In this document: one piece after another, positions 24,601 through 39,600 of the stretch
Layout of the letters: each line of letters starts with the position of its first letter
Numbering within the stretch: the first letter of the stretch is position 1
Assembly: GCA_032209605.1 (NCBI GenBank)
Contig: JASFXZ010000010.1
Span: 9,321,385-9,385,384 of the forward strand
Origin: Mactromeris polynyma
Taxonomy: Eukaryota; Mollusca; Bivalvia; Venerida; Mactridae
DNA length: 64,000 nt
Direction: 5' to 3'
Notes under the pieces: generated by a model
The model's database searches: none
What the model was told of the DNA's origin: nothing
The model's input: only the letters and a program-made list of their open reading frames with translations
Translations under genes and position numbers: made by a program

Positions 24601-27600
24601 AGGATGGTGTAGATGACAGTATATTTTTCCTCGGAATGTCTGGTTCAGGTGTCAGTTTTCACAAACATGCAGACGCGTGGAATGGGGTTATATTTGGACG
24701 TAAACGATGGTTCTTGTTTCCATTAGAGAAAACCCCCCCTGGTGGTATGTATTTGTCTTTGTTGAAAAAATACTTTTTTTTCCTTTGCCTTGGTCGAAAA
24801 GACCTCAGTGAAGTATAGGGACCATGCTACAGAGAGGTATTCATCATCTCTTCCTCTATACGGCCAGTCCCTTTTTTTCAGATTTTGGGGAAATATGGCA
24901 GGGCCTTATGAAAGGGGAAGTTTGCATTGTTAATAATTAATTATTACTAAATTAGGGAGTTTACATGATTTCATATTACCAAATTTTTTGTTTGGATGCA
25001 AGAAAAATTAAGCAAAACTGGATGAATTTCCTGTTTTATAGATTGTTTTGAGTGGTTAAAACAATATGCTGATATTAACATTTGGACGAGGAAAATATGT
25101 CTACTGCAGGGACATAATTGGTACAAAATAATTTTACCGATGGGGAAATTTTGACAAAATCTGGGGAAAAATATATACTTTACAATTTGGGGAATGGGAC
25201 CGAATATCAGGCCCCAATTTGCCATAAAAAAGGGCTGACATTCCTCAGTTTCCTTTACTCAACTTCTTCAGAACTATTTCCGCTTGTAGCTTCAATGGCA
25301 CTTTCAGGAGCATAGCCATTTCTTGGGATGCTGTGACGATAGGTTATGAAGCAAAAATTGATGGAAACTTCTGAAGTTGTCGACAATTGATAATGGTTTT
25401 GAATGATCGATTGCCAAGGCTGTAGCGTGAAAAGTTATATTATACTCTTTTCTGTTATTTATTCTCTTTCTTGGACTTACTCTTTGGGTTAAATTATAGT
25501 ATCTCAAATGTATTTCAAAGTCTTTATTCATGTTATATTTGTCTTTTATTAATAAAATCGGCCATCCCACCATATTTATGCTTTATTTACATGTTACCAA
25601 ATTAACAAACTGTTGTCACTATATGAGGTATGGAATTCAATTCCTGTAAATATACGTTGTCTGTCTGATACAGAAACATTTAAAAATAATTATAAGAACT
25701 TCTTAATGCTTAAACAATAATATCAATAATATTTCATTATTGTATGTATGTGTCTTATGTGAGGTGTCTGTTGTTGTTGTTTTATTTCAATTTTATTTTC
25801 AGATCATCTTAACTTTTGTAGTTTTTAATAGTCTCATTTACATCCTGATGTTAAAACATGATGTACATGTACAATGTATTGTGTGTGCGTTTGTGAATGC
25901 GTGTTTAATTGTGTGAGTGCGTGTGCGTGTGTGAATTCTTGTTTGTTTGTGTGTGTTTATATTGTTAATACATGTAGAAGGCCATATTGAAAAAAAGATG
26001 TACAATTTATTGTTAACCTTAAATATGTAACCTTCTGAAAATAAAGAATTTATTATTATTATTATTATATGACATTATCATTAACAAGCAGAAATTCTGA
26101 TTCCATGGCATTCAAAACATTTTGATTAATAATCGATGATTCCTCCATATCCCATGCCAGATTATGTTCGATGGTCAATTATAAAAATGGACCCACTACG
26201 CATCCCCAGCCTTATCTATGAGTATTGTTTCAGCAAGGGAAAGTGGAATAAGATACAAGGGAATAAGATGGGTATTCAACCTGAATTATACTGATGGCAC
26301 TGAATACCGAAAATGTCCGATTACTATGCTAGTTTTCGTCGCACATTTGTTTACATCGTTGTGTTAAGCATTTTTTAGTTCTTCCAGTCAAAAAGGTCGT
26401 TTTCGCAGACAAAATATACAAGTTCAGTATAGAGGTGTAACGATTCGCTCCGATGCATCGAAAAACCGGTTTTAAACTCGCCGATTCGAATCAATACAGA
26501 CAACCCAAAATTCGATTTGATCCGCATTCTAAACATGCTCCTAAAAAACTAAAATCAAGAGTGTGGGCACATTTCGGGTTCCGCGAGGGATTGATACAAA
26601 AAGCAACGTGTAATATAGTTTCTGTTGTAAATGTGTGATGTTTTTTGTTATTTAAAATATGTAAACAGGAAGTTTTGTTAATTAAAATTTGTTCTTGATG
26701 AAACACTATCCTAGTTTTTCATAATTGCAATGATTAAACACCCTTTAAATATACAACTAAATATTAAATAGCAGCAATAAGTAAAACATGAATCGAATCG
26801 AAAATAATCGAATCGACATGTTCATATCGGAATCAAATCGAATCGAGCTTTAAGTGAATTGTTGCAGCTATAGTTCAGTATCCCTCTTACTCTATGACAT
26901 GTGTTAGTTTGTTAAGCACATTCGCTTATATTGCAATTTTAAAATACACAGTTTCACACGGTCACAAAGTAACTTGATCATCATTTTACATACTGCTTGT
27001 GCTAGTGAAACATCCCAAAGATGTTCAACCAAGTATAAAGTAGAAATTACAAAATATTACTTTTGGTGCAAAAGTAAATAACAATGGCAGCTAGTGGCTG
27101 GCTTGATTGAAAGGAAATTGCATCTAAAATACAGATTTATAATTACAAGTTATTTGTAAAGCTCATTTACCGAAATGATTTAGTGTTTAAGATAATATTG
27201 CTTGCATGTACATTTTCGAAGTTTTTACGCGCAGTGCATTGGGTTGAAATCTTAATGCATTGGTAATCCGTGAGGGAACAGCCAGTATACATTTTCTGTT
27301 GATACTTGAACTGAATCTCCTCATTTCTCCTCAGACTTTATTGTAACATTGAAAAATATGTACACTACATGAATGAGCATGAATTGTGCTGGTTTTATGA
27401 AAACTGTAATTCTTCATATTTTTAGTCAAAGGAACGAGTGAATGAGTGGATGGAGTTGGTTTGAGAGCTTGATAGTTCTCTTTCTTATAATCCTATAAAT
27501 TCCTTTATTTTAGCTCTGAAATTCCTTTATTTATAATATGCATCTTATATGTCTGCCTCCAAAACTCACTTGACGCCCTTGTAACATCTACTTTATCAAG

Positions 27601-30600
27601 GGCGTAGCCAGAGCTGGTAGAATGTGTACGCAAGCAATCTAGAGGAGATTGACATGTTTACCCGGAAATTTCCGTTTTCTAGATTCCTGTGGCATATTCA
27701 CAAGCAATAGTCAATGTTGGAGAGTTATATGTTCATTAAATGCATAGAAATGCTTTACCACTGATTTTCTCATTCTTGGATTTTTTTCGATTTTTTAATA
27801 ACCATGTGTACGCAACTGTGTATTTTGCATACATGTATCTACGCGCCTGTTTATGAAGGCATGTCTTGAATCAAAAATAAATTCTAGCAACTTGTCACAT
27901 CTCATAAGGCCATGCCAAATTGGAATTTTGTTAAGCGTCTACCTAAGTTTGCGAAACCTAGCTACCTTTTCAAAAAAAATCCCAAACTCATAACGAAAAA
28001 ACAAATATTCTCAGATAATAAGTGATGCATAATTTTAGATATTTTAATAAAAGAAACATCATAAAAACAAAACAAAATGGTTTGTTTCAAAACTAGATCT
28101 AAACATGAATAAATTTAATTTAAAACTGACTCGTTTTCACACAAATTCTCTAGTTTTCACACAATAATCAGATTGTTGTCTGATTTCAACTTAAATTGCT
28201 GTTGTCGAATCATGGACATCGAAAATATTTGAGAATTTTTAGCTTAGAAAATATGTTGTTTTTTTTGGCTCGAGGAGCGCAAAACCTAGGCGCACACGGA
28301 CGCTTAACAAAATTCCAATTTGGCATGGCCTAACAGCTTTGGAAACCAAGACAAAGGAACCCATCCTAAGTGATAAATGCGGTAACTTCTGGTTTGTTAC
28401 TCTCTGTGGGAGGCAAGCAAATTTATCTCCTGAAAAGGTAGAGGTTGATCAATAACTTCAGAAATTTTAGTGCTAATAGATAATAATTAATTACTAGTTA
28501 ATAATTGTGATAATAGATAAGACATGGCACTGGCATTTCATTTAGAGTAGTTGGTTCCCTGGCACTGACTGGTTTAAACTGGTGGTCAAATAGTAACTAA
28601 TTACTACATACATGTGACCTCTCACGATTTCTGCAGGAGACTCCTGGATTTGACAGCCAACTCACGTTTTCCCGGCCGGGAGCTGCGATCTCCTGATTTT
28701 CGAAGTTAACACTGTGAATTTTTGTAATGGGGTTCATTTTAGTTCAATCCTGACTGGTTTGCTGAAATTACTTGTCAAACTGTTAACCAAAAGTGGTAAA
28801 ATCGGAATACCAGTCTGAAATACTACAACAAGAGAAAGTTGATGCAAGGCATCAATGTTGCCAGGAAATGTGTAGCATAATAACTATTGAGAAACATTTT
28901 CTCATAATTTGATGGGTATCTGAACAGAACATAAAATAAAAGTAATGTAAAGATATTTATTAATGACCCAAATGGAATTTGTATTAGGTAATTAATTACA
29001 AGATTTTCAAATAAACAATTTGGATTTATTGTTGCATTATAAATTATGTTCAATAACTTAAAAATAAACTATGAAACACATTCATAGTTGTTTTATAAGG
29101 CTTCATAAAAACCAAAAAGGTATGCCTCTACTGAGCCCAAATCCTGGATCCGCCCCTGATGTAATGACATTGTGTATTGGTATGCCTAGTTTATCTGTAT
29201 AAACCCAATTCGATAAGGCTTTCATTATCGATTTATCCATTATATTGGGTATAGGGTGGGAAGGTTGTTCAAATCATATTTTCAATTATGAACAGATGAA
29301 TAGGTTGTATACAACACCCCTATAATCGATAGTTAGGTAAACATGGTAACGAAAGAAATAGCGAATTTGAGTTATATATGTACTTATATATCAATGAAGT
29401 AAATAAAAACAAAAGGCAAAATCCTCGTTTTTCTTGGGGAAAAAATGTTATAAACAGCTACATGAATCTACATAATGTATAAGATCGAAATATTTCTACA
29501 GCAAACAGGTCCTTGAAGATGTTCAGAATTTCAAGGAAATTTGAAATATGAAAAGAGTCTTGCTTAGGAACAAAGAAGTAAGCTTCCAACATGGAACTCG
29601 AACTCATGACCCTGAGGTGCTCTACCTACTGAGCTATCTGGTCTGCTATAAGCATACCTGTCAATCTTTCAGATTCAAAATAATGAGACTTTTCTGACAA
29701 CAGTTACTGTAGCTCACATTCAGTGATTTATAGGCTAGATGTACACACATAGAATAATCAGTGATAGGCCCTTTTTAAAGATGGATGCATTTCATATGAT
29801 TGTCACAGTGCCCATTGAAACTAAGGTTGTGATATTGTCAACACATTTGTTTCAAACATGTTAAGTAATACAACATAAAAAAATGATAATGCTAACTTCC
29901 TGTATTTTCTTACATTGCATCACAATATCTGTTTATTAAAACATTAGTTAATACATCACATATGAATTTGTACAAACCAACTTATTTGTGGTAAAACTTT
30001 GATTCGAGACTATTATATATATATAAAGTACCATGGATATGGTATATATGTCCGTGAAAGTATGATTGTCCGAATTTATGAGACTATCCAAATCTATTCA
30101 ACTTTTATGTCATTGATCTGCTTTTTCACTCATAATTCTTGTCAAAACTTGACGTCGCTGCAAAACTTGACAGTAACAATTTACATAACCATAAAACTCA
30201 TGTTCATTTATCTGACTTGCCGAATGAGAAAATATAACACCCGCTGTACGAAAACTGATTTTTATCCTTTCAGGGATCAGTTAATATTACCACAAATAGG
30301 TTCAACATCAACAAAACAATCCCATAAAGTTACTTAATCAATAACTGCCTCTCCTTTGAACAAAATTAGCAAAGAATAACAATATAGTTATTGGTGCTTA
30401 TGAATGAAGTAACAGGCAAGCCCGACCATTTCAGAGTAATGACCTTAGATCGATTTGGCCTACAAAATCAAATCTTCAAGCCTGACTGCCTGCACACAAA
30501 TGAAAACTTTCTTTCCCAGATGTGTATCCTGCATTCACTTAGTGGAATAGCTTTCATTCCCAGATGTGTATCCTGCATACACTTAGTGGAATAGTTTTCA

Positions 30601-33600
30601 TTCCCAGATGTGTATCCTACATACACTTAGTGGAATAGCTTTCATTCCCAGATGTGTATCCTGCATACACTTAGTGGAATAGCTTTCATTCCCAGATGTG
30701 TATCCTGCATACACTTAGTGGAATAGATTTCATTCCCAGATGTGTATCCTGCATACACTTAGTGGAATAGCTTTCATTCCCAGTTGTGTATCCTGCATAC
30801 ACTTAATGGAATAGCTTTCATTCCTAGTTGTGTACCCTGCATACACTTAGTGGAATAGCTTTCATTCCCAGTTGTGTATCCTGCATACACTTAGTGGAAT
30901 AGATTTCATTCCCAGTTGTGTATCCTGCATACACTTAGTGGAATAGATTTCATTCCCAGTTGTGTATCCTGCATACACTTAGTGGAATAGCTTTCATTCC
31001 CAGTTGTGTATCCTGCATACACTTAATGGAATAGCTTTCATTCCCAGTTGTGTATCCTGCATACACTTAGTGGAATAGATTTCATTCCCAGTTGTGTATC
31101 CTGCATACACTTAGTAGAATAATTTAAATTCTAGGTGTGTATCCTGTATACACTCAGTGGAATACCTTTCTTTCCCAGATGTGTATCCAGCATACACTCA
31201 TTTGGCACACATATACCTTTCTTTCTAGGTGTGTATCAAGCATGCACTCATTTGGCACACATGTACCTTTCTTTCTAGGTGTGTATCCAGCATACACTCA
31301 TTTGGCACACATGTACCTTTCTTTCTAGGTGTGTATCAAGCATGCACTCATTTGGCACACATATACCTTTCTTTCTAGGTGTGTATCCAGCATACACTCA
31401 TTTGGCACACATGTACCTTTCTTTCTAGGTGTGTATCCAGCATACACTCATTTGGCACACATGTACCTTTCTTTCTAGGTGTGTATCCAGCATGCACTCA
31501 TTTGGCACACATGTACCTTTCTTTCTAGGTGTGTATCCAGCATACACTCATTTGGCACACATGTACCTTTCTTTTCTTGGTGTGTATCAAGCATGCACTT
31601 AGTGGAATACCTTTCTTTTCCAGATGTGTATCCTGCATACACTTAGTGGAATAATTTAAATTCTAGGTATGTATCCTGTATACACTCAGTGGAAAACCTT
31701 TCTTTTCTAGGTGTGTATCCAGCATACACTCATTTGGAATACCTTCCTTTCTAGGTGTGTATCCAGCATGCACTTAGTGGAATACCTTTCTTTCCCAGAT
31801 GTGTATCCTGCATACACTTAGTGGAATAATTTAAATTCTAGGTATGTATCCTGTATACACTCAGTGGAAAACCTTTCTTTTCTAGGTGTGTATCCAGCAT
31901 ACACTCATTTGGAATACCTTTCTTTCTAGGTGTGTATCCAGCATCATTCAGTGGAAAACCTTTCTTTTCTAGGTGTGTATCCAGCATACACTCATTTGGA
32001 ATACCTTTCTTTCTAGGTGTGTATCCAGCATACACTAATTTGGAATTCCTTTCTTTCTAGGTGTGTATCCAGCATACACTCATTTGGAATACATTTACCT
32101 TTCTTTTCTAGGTGTGTATCCAGCATACACTCATTTGGAATACATTTGACTTTCTTTTCTAGGTGTGTATCCAGCATACACTCATTTGGAATACATGTAC
32201 CTTTCTTTTCTAGGTGTGTATCCAGCATACACTCATTTGGAATACATGTACCTTTCTTTTCTAGGTGTGTATCCAGCATTTACTCAGCAAGAATGGTATA
32301 AACAGATATATCCCCATATAAAACCAGAAGACAAAATGTTTGAATGTATTCAGGAGGCTGGGGAGATTCTGTATCTGGTAAGAATTCTTATGAGATGTAC
32401 TTAAGTTTTCACATATCACACTGTAATATTAGAGCAGTTCCAAGAATTTTGCCCCTGAAAGTTTTCATAGTCAACTGTTAAGTTTAGCAAATAATCCTGA
32501 TACCTTTATTACCCGTTGTGGGAATAAAATAAATATTTTATAATTTTAGTGTCCAAAGACTAATGTCCAAATATAAACATGGTCCAAAATATGCTGTCCA
32601 GGAATTTTGGTTACATCTTGAAAATCTTGGTGTTTTTGTTTTCCTTTCATTACCTTTTTATTTATTCATTATTATGGACAATGCTATGACTATCGATCTA
32701 TGTGCATTTAAAATGGCATCACAACCTTATGCAAAAGGCATGCTTTCAGCATGCTTTAAAGTACACTTGTAACAGGAACAGTTCGTACATACACATGTAT
32801 ACCATAAATGCTAGATTCGGCGGCAGTTCAGGGTTTTTTAAGTTCTACTGTATTCATGCATTTAGAATTATAATCCATGTTCATGTACATAGTATCTATC
32901 ATTTATATGTCCACAGATGGACAGTCCATGGGGAGTTAAAGATGGCGTGGGGCTGCAGCAATAGTTTTGAATTCTAGAAACGTGGTTCTAACCCTTAATC
33001 CCCGAGATGATGATTGAAAGTATTGATGAGTGTATGAGGGTCAGGGTCAATGCTATAAAACCCACAAATATATTTCTGAAGTTGTTGTATCCTGTTAGAA
33101 GGTTGATAATTCAGTTGTTTCACTATTTTATTAATGTAATTTTCTCCATTTGAATGTAATGAATTAGGAGACAATTGATTTCCCTTATTAATGTAGAATA
33201 TCTCCGATACGTGTCGCAAGCAGGTGCTTGCGCACGAGATTTTCAGGAAAGAGATTAGGTTTTGAAAGTCATTCAGCTTTGGGCAGCCGACACAATAATA
33301 CCTGTTTTTTCTTTAAAGTTAATTATGAAATGTTATTTCATACAATCATATATTACGAAGTTGTTAAAAAGGTCATACGTGTTCATGAATTATGTTGATA
33401 CCTATGTTGTAATTTGTTACGTTATGCGGTCACTAACAGTGCGGTCGGTTGCCCATGTGCTACACATAAATAACAAATTAAACAGTAATTTGAAATATAT
33501 GTTGTTTTAAGTCTTGCTTATTGGAGGTGGTCGAGTTATAAGGGAACAAGAGTTTGTTTAAAAAGCAATGACGCATTTTAATCTCTAGACGTATAATATC

Positions 33601-36600
33601 AATTAAACCCTATTTGGTCTCTACGTCATATGGGCACAGAGACATCCTTATATGATGCACACAGTGGCATTTTGTTGATCTGAAAACTGTGAACGTGACT
33701 TCTACTTCATTAGTTACTGATGTGATATACTAAAATAGAGTAGCAACCATTCAGTTGAAACTACTGCGTAAAACAACCGGTAGGAACTAGAAAAAGGCAG
33801 TTGAAACTACTGCGTAAAACATCCGGTAGGAACTAGAAAAAGACAGTTGAAACTACTGCGTAATAACTTCCTACGTAGAACAAATAAGCTCATAATTTTC
33901 TAGTCATTAACATATAACAGTCAGTACATACGCAATGTCATGTAGTACAGTCACTGGACATATTTGTGTGAATTTTATGTCCAGAGTGTTTCTTTGTATA
34001 TTTGCATATGGGGATGCCTGAAGTTAAATTTTAGCGTCCCCTGCGAAAAATGTTTTTGAACTAACAGTTAGTTCTAAAACGTTCTCGAGCTGTTCTAGAT
34101 CCAAAAAACTATTCTTGAATTAGGATCAAGTTCTTAAACTGTTTAAGAACTAAGATTAGTTCTAGAACTGTTCTAGAACGAAAAAGCAGTATTTGAACTA
34201 GGATTTAAGTTCTTGAACATTTTCTGATATGATAGATATGTAGATTAAAGTAATGTAAGAAACAACTACAAGAAATTCAAAGAAAATGTTTTTTTACATT
34301 TATGCATATAGCATTTAAGAACTGGTCAAATTTCCTTCCAAAACTAAAATATTGTTAATAGTAGATGACCTAAATTAAATTGATGTATCAATGGGGCATC
34401 AAATTGTCTGTTCTATAAAATATTTACATTGTCTAACACAGAATATATCAAGTTTTCAGAGATTTTTACCATCCAGTTACAGCGCAATTTCATTTTGAAC
34501 AGAATGACATGCACATTTCTCTGAGAAAAAGTAACACTTCTAAGTGGTTTTGTTTGCTTTTTCACAAAAGAAAATTTAACTTAGTGTTGTTGTAAAACAT
34601 AATAATATTGAATGTAAAACAAAATCATGGTAATTTTTGGTCTCTTAATAACTTTTTAAATATTTTCACTACATTTTCAATATATTGTCACTTTATTACC
34701 TCCCTTTATGAAAAATTTCAGGTTTTTTTAATTTTGCAATTATTTGTCTTTAGAAGAACGTATTGAAGCAACTTTTAATAGGATTTAATAACTGAAATAA
34801 ATTATAATATTTTTTTTAGTGAATTTTTATAAATTTTTATAATTTGCTTACTGAGCCATACATATACAATGGAATACCTTAATTTTAAAACAGCAATGGA
34901 CATGAAACTGCCACTTCTAGAACAAGTAGTTCCTGAACTGTTCTAGAACAAGCAGTTCACAAATGCAGATATAAGAGAATCAGAAATGATATTATGTGAT
35001 TCATTTGCATTGAAATGATCAGCACGATCATTATATTACATAATTATAAAGTGTGAATTAGTCAAATATGTTGAAAACTGTGGAAACTGTTTTAATGACT
35101 AACAGTTAATATGCTCCTAAAAAGGCAGAGGTTGGTGAAAAAACAAAGGCATGTTGGACCAACATGCATTCATGCATGAAAAGAGCAAAACACGATGTCT
35201 TTGATTGAGTATTCACGTTTCAGGAAGACAGTGCTTGTGTGGCATTACTGGGAAAACAACCAGTTGAGATCTTTCAACTATTTATTTTCCATTTCGACAT
35301 AAATAAGTATTACTCGTACAGTATTGGAAATTTAAGTGCACTAATTGACTGGATTTCTCTGCATTGGTCATTTTTATACCTCCCACTTCCATTGACTATC
35401 CTTGAAGCATTTTGTTTACAACAATTCTTGTTTATTATCTTGCCTATGAAAACCATGCTTTTTCCAACTTAAGAGCAGTTCTACATTGACTTATGGTACC
35501 CATGTGATATGATTATATGACCTATGGCCAGTGGTTATATGACTTATGGCCAGTGGTTATACAATCCTTTGCTAATGGTTCTATAGCCCATGATGGGGTT
35601 ACATGATTCATGACTGAGGCTTATTTAACCTATGACTACAGTTACATGTCAGTGGTTTTATGGCCAGTGGTATATGGTTATGTGATACATAGTTTGTATG
35701 ACCTAATTCATCTCTGTGTATTATACTCAGGAACACTTATTATATAACCATTGGGATGTGGTTGTTTAGCCCTGAGGCAGTTGCTATGTGTCTCACGTGC
35801 AGTGGTTATATGGCCCTTGGTTTTATGGCCATACCTTTAGAAGGAACTTTCATTTCCATCATATGCTAGGGTGTAAAGGCTTATTTTAAATGACTACGTT
35901 TCTTGTCTATACCAATAGTCGTTCCCCATGAGTTAGAATTAATGAATTCAGTCAACTGCTCCTAATAATGTTTAAGTGGATATCTGTTCTACATACTTAA
36001 AAAAAACAATTAAAAAACCGCTTCTACCTCATAATGGGTCAGATATTGCAACTGGTCTGCTGGTATACAACTGATTCCTTAAGTAACTTAATTGGTGCAA
36101 GGTCTGACTATAAGACCAGTCTAGTATTCTCTATTACAACTACATTAATCAGTCCCATTGTGTTAATTACTGTTGTTTTTGGTCCTCTAATACCACCAGG
36201 AACTTGACTTGGATTGTCTGTATATACATTATTTTAACATCCCAGTGGATGTTAAGCTTAATGAATACATTGATAGTCTTAATTGTAACTTTTAACATTA
36301 ACACAGACTTCTTGATAATATCTTTAAAGTAATTATTTTCATTTCATTTCCTTCTTCATTTTGTTCCTAAGCAAACATGAAAAGTAACAGAAAAGTATAA
36401 TTAAGCATCAATATATATGCATTATCGAAGAATACGCTAATGATGTATTCCTCTGTATACACCGATTAAAGAAGTTTTTGTTATCTTTAAATGAAAAAAA
36501 CGCATAGTTGTAACATGTCAGGGTTTTTTGCAAGAATTGTCGACGCAAAACAAGATTAAAACAATATTTTTTAGAATAAACGGTATTACAAAAAAAACCT

Positions 36601-39600
36601 GGTAAAATTGGTATTATTTTGCTATTGCTCGTATTTAAGATATATTTGCCTATGTAGCAACAACACTGGGAGAAGCCTATTTAAATATTTTATGTTCTGT
36701 TGGTCCAGGTACATTTTTAAGACGCATGTCACAAGTTTGGCAGGTAATTAAATTATGTTTTATATCATTGTGAAGTGTGTGTATGAGACATGAGGGTGGG
36801 CATCAGGAATGTCGACATGTTTGATTCCGTGTGTTAAATCTTAAGGTGATGGTCAATGATTCGCTCATGTTTTGTGTTAGTTGACTTAGTATGATATTGG
36901 TATATTTTTCATTTGATTGAGCCACAAAATAATGAAATAAATGAAAACGTTTGCTTTCAATCATTTGTGAAATTAGCATTGCTATTTCGAATAGCACATG
37001 ACAGGCATAATATAATCTAAATCCATTATTGAAAAACAGAGAAGAAAAGAAATTTCAATCAAAAAGTAAATTTCATAAGGGAAAATGATGTCTTCAATTG
37101 ATCAATACTGAGCGTCAATAAAAAGTTGCCACTTTACATGTTTAGTAATGCCAGCGACGATTTAAACTGCAATCGTGCTCAAAACTGTTAGTCATTTTGA
37201 TTTAACTTTTTGCGTGCTAATAGTCACTTAAAGTGGATTTCATATCACAGCTTTTGTTCAGTGACAATTGCTAAGTCATGTGCAATTAACCATAGGTCGC
37301 CGGTGAGTACACCTGCATGGAAAAAAAATCATGTTTTTCACTGTGTACTTATAGAAAGAAAAAGGTGTTATATACACACATTTGCTTTTACGTACTTTTC
37401 AAAGCCATTTCTTTTTTTTTTCGATGCGGGTTGTAAATGTCATGGCATTTCACCGGCCACCTATGCAATTAACAAGAACATTTTGAATTGTGCTATATGG
37501 GAAACTTTACGCAAACCAGTGCTAACTTTTGAATGGCGTTAAACATCCAAAATTGTCTGAAAGTACGAGTATGTTCACTTTTTATGTTTTCTTGTTAGAT
37601 AAGACTTACGTTTTGAAAAGAAAGCAAAATCAAGCGGGACATATTTCGACAGCTTTAGCATTAAGCTCAAAGGTGGAAGTGATGCCATAGCCGGCACTCG
37701 TGGTACAAATAACCATATGAAGTAAATTTCACTTCGTGACCATTCTGTAATTAAGTATAATGAAGAAATTATCAATTGTATCATAAATTATCAGAGGTAT
37801 CTGTCAGTCTGCATTTGTCTGTAGTGGTATTAGTTTTTATTGATGCTGGGTATAATTTGGCAAAAAGGGAACAGAGAAAATCTGGGCGATTTAAGTTTAC
37901 TCATCAAGTTGATCGTGTTTGTGGCCCCCATGTTTACAAGAATGTTTCTAAATTGTGATATTGTCAACTGTATATAAACATGGGTACAAACTACATTTTG
38001 TTAATGTGTATGTTAATTGAATTAATTAAAAAAGACTGAGATTAGACTCTGAAGTTGTGAAGATGACAATAACCCCCCCCCCCCCAGAGATAGTTGAGTT
38101 AATAATAGGTGCCCCCAACACTGACATGTTACTTCTGAAGAAATGAGTATTAGTGTTTACAATGGTTTTGGCTCAAGACTTTCAATGCACATGAAGAAAT
38201 TTCCTCAGAGTGGGAAAGTCAGATGAAGTAGAAAATGATAATAGTTAGCTGATGAGCCAAACATAAAATCGAAACATGAATCAATCAAGAGTAAAGGACA
38301 CCTCATAGTATATTCATTTAGTATTGTGTGGCATGTTTAACTCTGCCCAGGATATTTTTAAAGCCCTTGACCGATTCTTAAAGAAGTCAAATGAAACTGA
38401 CTAGCAAGGTGATTTGGAATGTTGCTTGTGTAACTGATTAGTTGCTCGCCTGTAACCAGTAACTCTATTTGTATTCCGTTTTCATTTTGTTTGTGGGAGG
38501 AGCAGATATTGTTTTAGTGGTGTCAAAACATGGCAAAAGTGAACTTTTTTACAGAATGAAAACAACCCAAATGGGTTTCGAACTTTCGATGATAATAAAT
38601 GTTCTGTTGATTAAAAGCCTGTATGTACTTTAATATGTAACTGCTCACTGAACGTGTGTAAGCAACCCGGATTATGAACTCTAGTCGGTAATCTCAAGGT
38701 CTTGTTAGGACTTACTTTTTCTTGTCTAAGAAATCTTGATTTCCATATTTCGAATTTTCTGTACATTTTTAATGCCTTCAAAGACCTGAATTAATGTAGC
38801 ATTGCAATTCTTACGCAATATCATTACACTCGTAATATTTTTTTTTTGGCTTTTGAATACCAATCAGTTTTGTGTTGAATTTAATCATTTGGCAAGGAAT
38901 ATGTTTGACATAAGTCACCGAAAATAAATCTATTATGAAGTCATTGATCATGAAGCAATGATTTATTTCATTGTTTACTGGGTCACAATTGCGTTTTCGT
39001 TGAAACCAAAATGGCTCATTGGACAAATCTACTGACATGCATTCAGAGCTATACATTTTTGTCACAAAGACAATTTAGTAATAAGATCATTTTAAAGTAT
39101 TGTATGGTATTTATCTACTTTAAGCCAGAAAGTTGGTACCACGGAACTATTAACTTAGGTGATACGGTTGCTATAGGAATTCAGAAGAAGGAAGCAAAGA
39201 CTGCGATAGAAAAGCTTTTCTACAAAGGTGGGTGTTTTCCAAACTCTTTATTATAGTGTTTCGTAGCGATGATCGATTATAAGGTAGAATCAAATAAGTG
39301 TCCCTGATGGTTTTAGGTTAACAACAATTGATGTTAAAGATCTTGACTTGATGTTGGTAGGGATACTTTTGGAGTGTTGCAGACTGTTTGCACTGTTTGG
39401 TTACATGTACTAAAGTTCAAATGCTTTACACTTTAATTGATATTGAAATATACTGTTTTGATGAAATGGATATGACAGTTTATTGAAATGTGTTATATTT
39501 TAATAATTAGTGTGTTACATACAAGTCACAGTTTATCATGTTTTAGTATATATTCAAAAAATGAAAACCCTTTTTTTTTATTTTGAATCAAAATACATTC

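Noticed and set aside
31838..32301. Repeat-peptide frames on both strands in the splice-site array
   Set aside because: By-products of the 50-51 base units. Only the plus frame continuous with exon 5 could matter.
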